DNA of 27,768 bases from Chloroflexota bacterium (GTDB lineage: Bacteria; Chloroflexota; Anaerolineae; J102). The DNA lies in NCBI GenBank assembly GCA_003353825.1, contig PIVW01000018.1:1-27768 (forward strand), in the 5' to 3' direction. A program made the translations under genes and the position numbers. The notes under the pieces were generated by a model. The model ran no database searches and was not told the origin of the DNA. It saw nothing but the letters and a program-made list of their open reading frames with translations. Of the stretch, positions 17,735-27,728 are shown in pieces. Each line of letters starts with the position of its first letter. The first letter of the stretch is position 1.

Positions 17735-17758
17735 ACGTGATGATGGAGGTTTTTGAAT

Positions 17759-19252
17759 ATGCCACAATACGTTGCAGCTATCGACCAGGGCACAACCAGC
17801 ACACGCTTTATGATCTTTGACCATGACGGCAGTGTGGTTGGCAGCGACCAGCTTGAACACCAACAGATATACCCGAAGCCTGGCTGGGTGGAACATGATG
17901 CCAATGAGATATGGCAAAGGACCCAGGAGGTTATGGATGGGGCAATGAATAAGGTGGGGATCACAGCTTCAGACCTTGTGACCATCGGCGTTACCAATCA
18001 GCGGGAGACCACTTTAGTCTGGAACCCAAAAACAGGTGAACCTTATTACAACGCAATCGTCTGGCAGGATACCCGCACCGATACTCTCTGCAATGAACTG
18101 GCACGTGAAGGGGGCCAGGATCGATTTCGAGCCAAGGTGGGATTACCTCTCTCTGTCTATTTTTCAGGCCCCAAAATCAAGTGGATTCTGGACCATGTCA
18201 TGGGCGTGCGCGCAGCGGCGGAACGGGGGGAAGCGATTTTCGGCAACATAGATACGTGGATTATCTGGAACCTCAGTGGTGGGGTGAATGGTGGGGCGCA
18301 TATCACTGATGTCACCAATGCCAGCCGTACCATGCTCATGGATATCAGGACGTTGGATTGGGATGGCGAGATTCTGGATATCCTGACTATACCCCGCCAG
18401 GTGCTGCCAGAAATCCGGCCTTCCAGTGATCCAAACGGATATGGCGCCTGGCAGGGCATCCCGATCTGTGGCGCCCTAGGCGACCAGCAAGCGGCAACTG
18501 TCGGGCAAACCTGTTTCAGTCCTGGAGATGCAAAGAACACCTATGGCACCGGTTGCTTTATGATCATGAACACCGGCACAGACATTGTAGCCAGCCAACA
18601 CGGCTTGCTCACGACACTGTGCTACCAGTTGGGTGGCCAACCCGCCGTCTACGCTCTGGAAGGATCAATTCCCATTGCGGGCGCTTTGGTACAGTGGCTG
18701 CGAGATAATCTGAATTTCTTCGACTTTTCTCAACATATCGAAGACTACGCCAGACAGGTTCCAGACAGTGGCGGCATGTACATCGTACCAGCCTTCTCTG
18801 GATTGTTTGCCCCCTACTGGCAGTCTGATGCCCGCGGTGTTATGGTCGGTCTGACCCGATTCATCGACAAAAATCATATCTGCCGAGCCGCCTTAGAAGC
18901 CACCGCTTTCCAGACGCTAGAGGTGTTGCAAGCTATGAAGCAGGACTCTGGTGTAACCCTTTCGGCGTTGAAGGTGGATGGCGGCATGGTGTACAATAAC
19001 CTGCTCATGCAATTCCAGTCCGACATCCTCGACGTGCCCGTTATCCGGCCCAAGGTCGCGGAGACTACGGCGTTGGGCGCGGCGTATGCCGCTGGTCTGG
19101 CTGTGGGTTATTGGCAGAACCTGGATGATTTGCGACAAAATTGGCAGGTCGGCCAGAGGTGGGAACCCACCATGGAGTCGGCGACTCGTGAAATGCTCTA
19201 TAAAGGCTGGCTTAAAGCGGTGCAACGCAGTATGGAGTGGGCCGAGGGCTGA
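17759..19252 (+). CDS. glpK: Glycerol kinase
   Basis: The product has 497 residues, the normal GlpK length. The ATG at 17759 lies 9 nt after GGAGG; a TTG two codons earlier is less likely. It is an FGGY-family kinase: the N-terminal phosphate-binding DQGTTSTRF is at residues 9-17, the [12 protein letters not shown] block and WQDTRTD follow, and the C-terminal half has [21 protein letters not shown] and the second phosphate-binding segment [15 protein letters not shown]. It phosphorylates glycerol to glycerol 3-phosphate with ATP in the cytoplasm. No glpF or glpD gene is adjacent in this window, so it stands alone rather than in a glp operon. Confidence 0.95.
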   Translation: MPQYVAAIDQGTTSTRFMIFDHDGSVVGSDQLEHQQIYPKPGWVEHDANEIWQRTQEVMDGAMNKVGITASDLVTIGVTNQRETTLVWNPKTGEPYYNAIVWQDTRTDTLCNELAREGGQDRFRAKVGLPLSVYFSGPKIKWILDHVMGVRAAAERGEAIFGNIDTWIIWNLSGGVNGGAHITDVTNASRTMLMDIRTLDWDGEILDILTIPRQVLPEIRPSSDPNGYGAWQGIPICGALGDQQAATVGQTCFSPGDAKNTYGTGCFMIMNTGTDIVASQHGLLTTLCYQLGGQPAVYALEGSIPIAGALVQWLRDNLNFFDFSQHIEDYARQVPDSGGMYIVPAFSGLFAPYWQSDARGVMVGLTRFIDKNHICRAALEATAFQTLEVLQAMKQDSGVTLSALKVDGGMVYNNLLMQFQSDILDVPVIRPKVAETTALGAAYAAGLAVGYWQNLDDLRQNWQVGQRWEPTMESATREMLYKGWLKAVQRSMEWAEG

Positions 19253-19279
19253 GATTATTTCGAACGACTCAACTCCCAT

Positions 19280-19285
19280 TATAAT
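19280..19285 (+). promoter_or_regulatory. -10 element upstream of the zinc-ribbon micro-protein and galT
   Basis: A perfect TATAAT sits between AACTC (19271-19275) and GAGTT (19286-19290), which are inverted copies that could serve as operator half-sites. No -35 is recognisable. The start would be near 19292, with GGAG about 7 nt before the ATG at 19314. Confidence 0.4.
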
Positions 19286-19313
19286 GAGTTCAATTTCAAC
19301 CATCGGAGATATC

Positions 19314-20577
<1,264 letters not shown>

Positions 20578-20637
20578 GGCTTTTTTAGATTGAACTGTAT
20601 TAGTCAGGCACATGTTGAACGCTGTCGAATAGGATTA

Positions 20638-20708
20638 GGACGCGGATGAATACGGAAAAAGCAGATTCTCACCTCTTTGATCCTCGTGATCAGCGTTTGT
20701 CCGCGTCC
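20638..20708. repeat. GGACGCGGA inverted repeat (GCGGATGAA-type)
   Basis: GGACGCGGA (20638-20646) is matched by TCCGCGTCC (20700-20708). Between them are degenerate units GCGGATGAATACGG and TCCTCGTGATCAGCG. It resembles the GCGGATGAACGCGGAT-type palindromes recalled from many environmental genomes. It sits between convergent genes. The remaining part of the gap (20709-20854) holds only a 16-codon Glu/Lys-rich frame at 20743-20793 that I do not consider a gene. Confidence 0.5.
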
Positions 20709-20854
20709 CATTTATCTGTCCAACGTGTAATTGACCATTACAAGATGGACGAAAAAGGAACCGAAAAAGAGGAAGAAACCGAACAGGAAAAGTAATACAG
20801 CTAGAATGGTGGCCCAGAGGGCCCTTGTACGACTTCGCTGTATGGACAGAACTA

Positions 20855-21904
20855 TCATGACGGAATCAGGTGCTTGTGTAAGAATGCGATTTGATCGGCA
20901 ACACTCGCCTCGAAATGTTCACCCATGTAGATGTCGAAGTGGCCAATGGGATAATGCTTGACCTCAGCCAGATCACCTAATAGTTTGGCCGTCGTTTCTA
21001 CGCTGTTGATGGGAACCAGATCATCCTTTTCACAGATTTGTAGCAGGGTGGGGCAACGCACATCGCCAGCATGCTTGACAGGCCGGTATTTGTCGCCGCG
21101 AATGGCGATACGGGCGCAGGCTTCGTTAACGTAGTAGGGTGGGGCGAACTGTTCGAAGGCGTCCAATGCATCGGGTGTTGTCATCAGTGCAACATCGCCA
21201 GGCTTGCCCACAACCGGAATTCTGTGCGGCGACAAACCCAGCCACGACCTCACCAGATCACGCTGTGCGTGTGCGATGATGCGAAGATCGACGCCTTCCC
21301 GCTGAGATGCGGCTCTCACCGACTCATGGCCATCTAATCCCGGGCATTGGGCGATGACACAGGCGATGTCGTGATCCTCTGATGCAGTCACGACCACATG
21401 CCCACCACTAAACGACGAACCCCAAAGTGCGATTTTATGCGGGTCTATCTCTTCTCTATTTCGAGCGTACTCAATGGCCGCTGTGTAATCTGCGAGTTGA
21501 TGCGGTATCCAGATCAGCCCGCGTGGCTCGCCATCACTATCCCCCCAACAACGGTAATCGAATGCCAATGCCGCAAAACCGGCTGCCTGAAAGCGGGCGG
21601 CGTAACGATCGAGACCCATCGCTTTCGTTCCCCCCAGACCATGAGCCATCACGATGCAGGGGGCTGGGGTTGTTCTATCTGCGGGCAAGTACAGCCATGC
21701 CCTCAGCGTTGTGCCATCGACATCAAAGGTCACTTCCGATCTCGGACCCGTCGAAGCGACGTCATCATCAGGTTTCAGTTCGCGCAGAGACAGGTCTTGT
21801 TTGGGTGTTGGAAATCGTGGAGCCAATGCCACCGCCAGCAGGTAGAGCATGAAACTACCAATGATCGTACCGATGCCACCAAGAATAATCTTAACTATTT
21901 TCAT
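20855..21904 (-). CDS. Membrane-anchored alpha/beta hydrolase
   Basis: The product has 349 residues from the ATG at 21904, chosen because GGAGG lies 6 nt upstream and because the hydrophobic helix then falls at residues 4-27 (VKIILGGIGTIIGSFMLYLLAVAL), a signal anchor. The catalytic domain shows MAHGLGGTKAMG (oxyanion region), the nucleophile Ser in GSSFSGGH, Asp in CEKDDLVP and His in PIGHFDIYMG. It resembles dienelactone-hydrolase/acetyl-xylan-esterase-like peptidase or esterase proteins (DUF1100-like); the substrate is unknown. It overlaps the DUF4386 gene by 14 nt, and the group of three minus-strand genes (23656 to 20855) looks like one operon. Confidence 0.8.
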   Translation of the reverse strand: MKIVKIILGGIGTIIGSFMLYLLAVALAPRFPTPKQDLSLRELKPDDDVASTGPRSEVTFDVDGTTLRAWLYLPADRTTPAPCIVMAHGLGGTKAMGLDRYAARFQAAGFAALAFDYRCWGDSDGEPRGLIWIPHQLADYTAAIEYARNREEIDPHKIALWGSSFSGGHVVVTASEDHDIACVIAQCPGLDGHESVRAASQREGVDLRIIAHAQRDLVRSWLGLSPHRIPVVGKPGDVALMTTPDALDAFEQFAPPYYVNEACARIAIRGDKYRPVKHAGDVRCPTLLQICEKDDLVPINSVETTAKLLGDLAEVKHYPIGHFDIYMGEHFEASVADQIAFLHKHLIPS

Positions 21905-22716
21905 CAGATGCCTCCAATGAGAGAGAACGGTCATTCCATTCATCAACTTCTACTTTGCCCGATCCCAGGCGAAAAAGTCCAACGGCGATCAGGATATACC
22001 ACACCATCCGCAATGGGGCGGATAGGGTTGGGGGAAGCCAGATAATTGCCGGTGCAACGGCCAGGGCGACGAATTGGCCTAATGCAAGTATATTGGCCAG
22101 AATCCCCGCATAAGCTGCCCATCTGCTAAAGATTTGGCTACGCAGCATGACAACCGAGGTAATCAGCCCAGCCAGTAGCACGAACAGATAACTCAGGTAC
22201 ATGCCGGTGCCCTGGTAGATCGTGCCGGGATTATCGATGGCGAGTAATGCTTCCCCTGCTGCCAGATACATCGCTCGCTGCACATCTGTTGCGGCGTCTG
22301 CATAGTGCTTGCTGAGGTCCAGCATAGAGAAAGCCTGGTTCGACGCAAAGTAGACGGCTATCCCCACAAAGCCAAAGACTGTAGCGATGACCATGGCGCT
22401 TTTATTGATTCCTCGTAGAGCGCCGTAAAGGGCGAGGAAGATCAGGCCCACCAGCGCGTAGTTGATCAGGTCAATGAGGTTGAACAACGCCAGACCGACG
22501 AACAGGTCGTTCTGAAGCAGTGTGAACCAGTCACCAGCGTTGATGGGAGTTGTCGCTGGCACGTCCCAGATCCCGAAGCCATTGAATGTAACCAGTTCCG
22601 TCCCACAATTCCTGCGGAAGAACACGACTGCGATCAGGGCCGCTGCTGCGCCGACTTTGTAGAGCAGTGTCCAGTGTCCAACGATCCTCTGGGGTTTCGA
22701 GATTGGTATTATTCAT
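21891..22716 (-). pseudogene. DUF4386 membrane protein with a one-base frameshift near its start
   Basis: The main frame (from about 22690 down to the stop at 21893-21891) encodes a DUF4386-type protein: ALYGALRGINKSAMVIATVFG, then FASNQAFSMLDLSKHYADA, YQGTGMYLSYLFVLLAGL and VVMLRSQIFSRWAAY. It has about six membrane helices, and its C-terminal tail is acidic. The expected first part, QRIVGHWTLLYKVGAAAALIAVVFF, has no start codon in its own frame. An ATG at 22716, with GGAGG 10 nt upstream, opens another frame reading MNNTNLET. Removing one C from the CCCC run (22691-22694) joins the two into 274 residues, close to the expected family length. The only start in the main frame, GTG 22625, would cut off the first helix and has no ribosome site. 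Whether the break is real or sequence error is open. Confidence 0.7.
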
Positions 22717-22843
22717 GCGCTGCGTTCCTCCGCTTCCAGAAAACGGACGCAAGCCTACTGTAGATGCCCGTCAGATTTCTCAACTGGATGGCATAGAGCC
22801 TTGAGATAGCCATATCCCTCGCCGTTTCGCTACGCGATCTAGC

Positions 22844-23656
22844 CTAAGCTTTGGCGACGCCGCGCACGAAGAGGCCAAAGGGAATAAAGCAGATCAGGCC
22901 CATGATGAATATTACGATCACATCCGTCAGAACGAAAGGTGCACCTGTCATCAATGGCGCCAGAATCATCCATACAATCAAGCCGATGAACAACATGCTG
23001 CCCTGAAAGAGCAGCCCGGTGCCACCCACATAGCCAAGTGCCTGACGCCGCCACAGCAGCACGCCGCCGATGATCCAGGTCGGCATGATCAAGAAGTCGG
23101 CCACGAGCAGTGCCAGTTCGGTGTCAGGAAGAGCTGTCTGGCTGACAATTGCGCTGGCGAATTCGCCGAGGGTTCGGAGCAAGAAGAGTGCGCCGAGACC
23201 AACCAGCACGCCCCCGGCCAGTCGTTCTGTTACCCGGCCGTTGAGCCGCTCCTGCACTGCTGTTCCATCAATTCTTGCCAACAGCCCAATCATCGTGTAC
23301 AGGCAGAGCACAAGGATCATAAGATAAGCGAGAAATGCCCAATCGAGCGGCATGGCAAACACGTAGATGATGGCATTGTAGGCACTGAAGAAGAGCGCAC
23401 CCGGCCAGAAGAGCAACCCGATTAACTTCCCGCTACGAGCAAACCACATCGAACCGAGCAGTATGGGCAGACCGATGATGAGATTGACCAGATCGTTGGC
23501 GACAAATGACTGTGCTAATTCCTGAGACGGATAGACTTCGGTTTGATACAGAAGACCAGCCACGGACACGGTGGCCATGAGCAGAGCAACGACCAGAGAT
23601 GAGATGTAGGCGAGGGCCAGGCTGCGTGTGATTGGCAGAGACTCGGTTGGGGTCAT
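22844..23656 (-). CDS. Multi-pass membrane protein of unknown function
   Basis: The product has 270 residues with about eight hydrophobic helices, beginning with LALAYISSLVVALLMATVSV and ending with VIVIFIMGLICFIPFGLF. The N-terminal MTPTESLPITR is short and polar. I do not recognise a family, although the length and helix pattern recall DUF4386-like proteins. It is the first of three minus-strand genes; 127 nt separate it from the DUF4386 gene. The ATG at 23656 has only a weak GAGAG 7-8 nt upstream. The local pattern of two membrane proteins followed by a membrane-anchored hydrolase suggests a shared envelope function, by inference only. Confidence 0.7.
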   Translation of the reverse strand: MTPTESLPITRSLALAYISSLVVALLMATVSVAGLLYQTEVYPSQELAQSFVANDLVNLIIGLPILLGSMWFARSGKLIGLLFWPGALFFSAYNAIIYVFAMPLDWAFLAYLMILVLCLYTMIGLLARIDGTAVQERLNGRVTERLAGGVLVGLGALFLLRTLGEFASAIVSQTALPDTELALLVADFLIMPTWIIGGVLLWRRQALGYVGGTGLLFQGSMLFIGLIVWMILAPLMTGAPFVLTDVIVIFIMGLICFIPFGLFVRGVAKA

Positions 23657-23720
23657 GTCAAAGCTCTCAAGTACCGCATTGATTTGTTAGGCTGTTCCAG
23701 AAAGAAAATAATTCAAAACT

Positions 23721-23805
23721 CGTGAAACGTGATACGTAATGATTCACGCCTAGATCCTCACGTTTCACGTTTCACGTTTCACGCTTCACGCTTCACGCTT
23801 CACGT
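23721..23805. repeat. CACGTTT/CACGCTT heptamer array with inverted arm
   Basis: Six contiguous heptamers, three CACGTTT then three CACGCTT (23759-23800), end in a partial seventh. To the left, CGTGAAACGTGA (23721-23732) is the reverse complement of TCACGTTTCACG (23758-23769), so the element can fold as a hairpin. Its sequence is related to the inverted repeat at 12730-12785. It lies in the 290-base gap between the divergent membrane-protein and uvrC genes, which otherwise shows no gene. A TACAAT at 23854-23859 and an extended TGCTAAGAT at 23902-23910 are weak candidates for uvrC promoters. Confidence 0.65.
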
Positions 23806-23946
23806 AGGACTAAGGTTTTGGGAGCATTTTTCATTCTGGGAACTCCTTTAATGTACAATGTCGAAAAATAGTCCTGCGATTCCATGTCTTGCGAATGCGT
23901 GTGCTAAGATAATTCATCCTCTGATTTTATAACTCATTCAAACACA

Positions 23947-25815
23947 GTGCCAAAACCCGACCTTTCTTCTGCCCTCGTGGCTAAACTAAAAACCCTGCCC
24001 ATCAGGCCGGGCTGTTATCTGATGCGAAATGACCGCAATCAGGTCATTTATGTGGGCAAAGCGATCAATCTACGATCGCGCGCGCTCTCCTATTTTCAGG
24101 ATCAGAAACAACATACGACGAAAACACGGCACCTTGTGGCTGATGTGGCCGATCTGGAATGGGTGGTGACTGATACGGAGCTGGAAGCGCTGATCCTTGA
24201 AAATGAACTAATCAAGCGCTACCGGCCACAATACAACATACGTCTGAAGGATGACAAACAGTACCCCTATATCAAGGTGCATTGGCGGGACGATTTCCCA
24301 AAGATATCGGTAGTGCGCCGCATGTTGCCCGATGGCGCCCGCTATTACGGCCCTTTTACCAGTGGTTACGCCGTACGACAGACCTTGGAAGCGCTTCGCA
24401 GGGTCTTCCCTTATCTCGACTGTAAGCGGGAGATCAGCGGCAATGATGATCGTCCCTGCCTCTATTTCCATATAAAGCGTTGCGCCGGCCCCTGTATTGG
24501 CGTTGTCAATAGTCAAGAATACAAGGCCGTCATCGATGGTCTCTGCCAATTCCTGGAAGGCAAGACCGATGATGCTATGACAGAGCTAAACCGCCGTATG
24601 ATCCTGGCGGCCGAACGTATGCAGTTCGAGCGCGCGGCCATGTACCGAGATCAGATTCAATCGGCCGAGCGTATTGTCGAACGTCAAAAAGTGGTTTCAG
24701 GCAGGCAGGAAGATGAAGATGTCATCGCCTTTGCTCAAGACAAAGGTAACACCTGTATGCAGGTCTTCTTCATCCGTCGCGGCCGACTGATCGGCCGCGA
24801 ATCATTTTTGCTCGAGGGCGTCGAAGAGGAAGCGAACGGAGAGCTTCTGGGCTCTTTTCTCAAACAATTCTACAATGAGGCTGCCTATCTCCCACCACAG
24901 ATCTTGCTGCCACGCGACCTGGATGAACACGCCGTCATCGAGCAGTGGCTGCGTAGCAAACGTGGCGCCAAAGTGACATTGCGCATTCCCAAGCGTGGCT
25001 CCAAAAAGGCACTGGTGGCCATGGCCACCGAAAACGCCCATAGCGCGCTCACAGCGATGCAGGCACAATGGGAAGCGGATGCTCACCGCCATACGGAGGC
25101 CGTCGCCAATCTACAATCGGCGCTGGATATCCCCAAACCGCCTGCCCGCATCGAGTGTTACGATATATCGACGCTGCAGGGTACAAACACGGTGGGCAGC
25201 ATGGTGATCTTTGTGCGCGGCGCCCCCCGCAAAAGTGAATACCGCCGTTTCAAGGTGCGGTCAGTCACGCAGAGCGGCCAACCCGACGACTATGCCAGTA
25301 TGCGCGAGGTACTGCGGCGTCGCTATCGCCGGGCAGTAGAGGGGGAGGAACAAGGCCCGGGCAAACGTGTGGACCCCGTGTGGAAGATATTGCCCGACCT
25401 GCTGATCGTAGATGGCGGCAAAGGCCAACTCAATGTCGCAGTCGAGGTACTCAAAGATATGGAACTGTTCGAGGTGGTACCGGTGGTAGGGTTGGCAAAG
25501 CAGGAGGAGCTACTCTTTCTGCCCGGACGAAAAGATCCCATTCGTTTGGATCGCAGCAGTCCTGAGCTTTACCTGGTGCAACGTATTCGCGATGAAGCTC
25601 ACCGCTTTGCCGTCAGCTATCAAAGAAACCTGCGTCGCAAGGGCATGACCCAATCCCGCCTTGAGGAGGTGCCAGGGGTAGGCAACAAGCGACGCCTGGC
25701 ATTACTCAAGCACTTCGACAGCATCGATGCCATCCGCAACGCCAGCATCGAGGAGATCGCATCGGTGCCTGGCATGACCCGGCAGGTGGCGGAACGGATA
25801 AAGGAATTGTTGTAG
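23947..25815 (+). CDS. uvrC: Excinuclease ABC subunit C
   Basis: The product has 622 residues, the normal UvrC length, starting at GTG 23947. The N-terminal GIY-YIG nuclease domain has PGCYLMRN and VIYVGKAINLRSRALSYF (about residues 19-49). The UVR motif that binds UvrB is AAERMQFERAAMYRDQI (around 218-234). The C-terminal RNase H-like nuclease has IECYDISTLQGTNTVGSMV and LLIVDGGKGQL, and tandem helix-hairpin-helix motifs close the protein (VPGVGNKRRLALLKHF, VPGMTRQVAERI). With UvrA and UvrB it makes both incisions in nucleotide excision repair. No uvrA or uvrB is near. There is no clear Shine-Dalgarno. Confidence 0.97.
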   Translation: MPKPDLSSALVAKLKTLPIRPGCYLMRNDRNQVIYVGKAINLRSRALSYFQDQKQHTTKTRHLVADVADLEWVVTDTELEALILENELIKRYRPQYNIRLKDDKQYPYIKVHWRDDFPKISVVRRMLPDGARYYGPFTSGYAVRQTLEALRRVFPYLDCKREISGNDDRPCLYFHIKRCAGPCIGVVNSQEYKAVIDGLCQFLEGKTDDAMTELNRRMILAAERMQFERAAMYRDQIQSAERIVERQKVVSGRQEDEDVIAFAQDKGNTCMQVFFIRRGRLIGRESFLLEGVEEEANGELLGSFLKQFYNEAAYLPPQILLPRDLDEHAVIEQWLRSKRGAKVTLRIPKRGSKKALVAMATENAHSALTAMQAQWEADAHRHTEAVANLQSALDIPKPPARIECYDISTLQGTNTVGSMVIFVRGAPRKSEYRRFKVRSVTQSGQPDDYASMREVLRRRYRRAVEGEEQGPGKRVDPVWKILPDLLIVDGGKGQLNVAVEVLKDMELFEVVPVVGLAKQEELLFLPGRKDPIRLDRSSPELYLVQRIRDEAHRFAVSYQRNLRRKGMTQSRLEEVPGVGNKRRLALLKHFDSIDAIRNASIEEIASVPGMTRQVAERIKELL

Positions 25816-25852
25816 ATATGAAGTGAGTGTGGCTGTATGCAGATTTTGTCTG

Positions 25853-25932
25853 GTAGAGTAGGCAAGGGATAAGTTGACAAGGGATAGGTAAACAAGGACA
25901 CTAACTCGCCGGCCACGCCTACTTGTCTACTC
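25853..25932. repeat. Second copy of the GTAGACAAGG/GCCGGCC repeat
   Basis: Units GTAGAGTAGGCAAGG, GATAAGTTGACAAGG and GATAGGTAAACAAGG lead to GCCGGCC (25908-25914), then GCCTACTTGTCTACTC (25917-25932) runs as the opposite arm. It is the reversed counterpart of the element at 8899-8988. It lies in the 401-base gap after uvrC (25816-26216), in which no gene was found; a 36-codon frame at 26069-26179 is not convincing. Confidence 0.55.
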
Positions 25933-26153
25933 CTCTATTCGTTGCTTAAGAGGTGCATACTTTTCAACTACTTGATAATAGCTTGGCGATATTGTTTCCA
26001 GGGGGACTGGCACTTCAGTGTTTTGTGTTATCATTTAGCGAAATGAACCATGCCCACCATATCCAATCATGATCATCAAAAGATTGTGTGGGCATACCCA
26101 AGTACGGCTTCATCTCAAGGATCATCCTGGCATTGAGTGCAGGAGCGTCGCCA

Positions 26154-26205
26154 TTGTTGTAGGCGATTCATCGCCGTAATCAGTGCGCTAAGACGCCTAC
26201 TACAA
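26154..26205. repeat. TTGTTGTAGGCG inverted repeat downstream of the decarboxylase
   Basis: TTGTTGTAGGCG (26154-26165) pairs with CGCCTACTACAA (26194-26205) with one mismatch. GGCGAT and ATCGCC (26163-26176) form a second short stem that shares bases with the first, so the two folds exclude each other. On the minus strand this follows directly after the decarboxylase stop (26217), where it may act as a 3' stem. No T-run follows. Confidence 0.5.
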
Positions 26206-26216
26206 GCTGTTATATC

Positions 26217-27650
26217 CTATAAATCAGCAGCCAACCGTTCTGCCGTTTCTGTAATCAATTGCCAGGCCCCGGCGACATGTCGTTCTTCAGTGTGCATCTG
26301 GCCAATGCTCATGCGCAAGGTGTAAACATCGTTCAACCTGGTATGTGTAAGGTAGATTTCTCCCGATCTATTCAGGTACTCGATCAGCGCCTGGTTGAGA
26401 TCGTCGCCCCCTACGTGCCGGAAACAAACGAGATTGAGCGGGGCCGAGGCCATCAATTCAAAGCGAGCATCTGCCTCAACCCAGCCCGCGAACTGTTGTG
26501 CCAGTTCCACGTGCCGGCGTACGTGGTATCGCAATCCCTCGACGCCATAATGCCGGATCACAAACCAGAGTTTGAGGGCTCGAAATCGCCGTCCCAGAGA
26601 GATCTGCCAATCCCGGTAATCGAAGACAGCACCCGACTCGCTGGCCTGATTTTTGAGATACTCGGGCAGTATACTGAGCGTTTTGATCAGCGCTGAGCGA
26701 TCCGCCACATAGAAACAATCGACATCAAAATTCGTGAACATCCATTTGTGTGGATTGAAACAGTAGCTGTCTGCCAGTTCTAATCCCTCGTGCGTCCAGC
26801 GAAACTCGGGGCAGAGTGCTGCGGTGCCCGACATAGCAGCATCAACGTGCAGCCAGATGTCATGCTCCTGACAGATTTTCCCGATCTCGGGGATAGGATC
26901 GATGGCGTTACTGGAGGTGGCGCCGATGGTAGTGCTCACAAAACAGGGGATAAAACCGGCAGCTAAATCAGCGTCGATTCTTGCCGCCAGGTCGGCAGGA
27001 TTCATAGCGAAGTCTGCATCCACATCGATCAGCCGGAGGTTCTCGCGCCCCAAACCGGCGATCATCATGGCTTTTTCGATAGAAGAGTGCGCTTGCGAAG
27101 AAGCATAGGCCACCAGCCCCCCTTCTAGGCCTGTCAGATTCGAAGCGTACTGCGTTACACGTTCACGCGCTGCCAGCAATGCCGTCAGTGAGGCGCTGGA
27201 GGCTGATTCTTGAATGACCCCACCTCCGGACTCGGTTGAAAGGAAACGCTTTGGCAAGCCCATCATGCCGATCAGCCAATCCAGCACGTGGGTTTCGACC
27301 TCAGTGCAGGCCGGGCTGGTGGCCCATAACATCCCTTGCACGCCAAAGCCCGAAGATAGCAGATCAGCAAGCATGGAAGGGAAAGAGGCGCCGGTGGGGA
27401 AATAAGCAAAAAAGTTGGGTGATTGCCAGTGGGTGATGCCGGGCAGGATGATATCCTCGACATCTTTTAGCATCGCTTCAAAAGATTCGCCGGTCTGCGG
27501 CGCTTGCTCGGGCAGGAGCGCCCGCACCTCACCCGGTTGCACTTGCGAAAGCACTGGATAGGCTTCGATTTGTTCGTGGTAATCGGCGATCCAGTCCACC
27601 AGGGCGCGGCCATGGCGTCGGAATTCGTCGGGTGTCATGTGATAAGACAT
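26217..27650 (-). CDS. Pyridoxal-phosphate aromatic-L-amino-acid-type decarboxylase
   Basis: The product has 477 residues from the ATG at 27650 (AAAGAG shortly upstream; further Met at 27680 is less likely), matching the 470-490 residues of group II decarboxylases. Substrate-pocket stretch HWQSPNFFAYFP, the cofactor-stacking His188 in SQAHSSIEKA, Asp270 in LHVDAAMSG and the Schiff-base Lys302 in NPHKWMFTNFDV are all present. The mobile loop has Tyr331 in PEYLKNQ, the residue that in this family marks decarboxylation, whereas aldehyde synthases carry Phe there. Likely substrates are tryptophan, tyrosine, phenylalanine or Dopa; the sequence does not decide among them. No transporter or amine oxidase lies nearby. 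Confidence 0.9.
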   Translation of the reverse strand: MSYHMTPDEFRRHGRALVDWIADYHEQIEAYPVLSQVQPGEVRALLPEQAPQTGESFEAMLKDVEDIILPGITHWQSPNFFAYFPTGASFPSMLADLLSSGFGVQGMLWATSPACTEVETHVLDWLIGMMGLPKRFLSTESGGGVIQESASSASLTALLAARERVTQYASNLTGLEGGLVAYASSQAHSSIEKAMMIAGLGRENLRLIDVDADFAMNPADLAARIDADLAAGFIPCFVSTTIGATSSNAIDPIPEIGKICQEHDIWLHVDAAMSGTAALCPEFRWTHEGLELADSYCFNPHKWMFTNFDVDCFYVADRSALIKTLSILPEYLKNQASESGAVFDYRDWQISLGRRFRALKLWFVIRHYGVEGLRYHVRRHVELAQQFAGWVEADARFELMASAPLNLVCFRHVGGDDLNQALIEYLNRSGEIYLTHTRLNDVYTLRMSIGQMHTEERHVAGAWQLITETAERLAADL

Positions 27651-27696
27651 GTTGGCTCTTTGGGATTTCGCGTGGCGCACCCATATGTAGTGGTAG

Positions 27697-27702
27697 TATA
27701 AT
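27697..27702 (+). promoter_or_regulatory. -10 element for the gene at the right edge
   Basis: A perfect TATAAT lies 27 nt upstream of the ATG at 27729, which is preceded by GGAGG (27717-27721) at 7-nt spacing. No -35 is clear. It lies in the 78-nt divergent gap with the decarboxylase gene. Confidence 0.4.
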
Positions 27703-27728
27703 CAGGGAAAAGTTTTGGAGGTAATGCA

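Noticed and set aside
20743..20793. 16-codon Glu/Lys-rich frame between galT and the hydrolase
   Set aside because: Too short, no ribosome site, and the A/G-rich sequence alone explains the composition.
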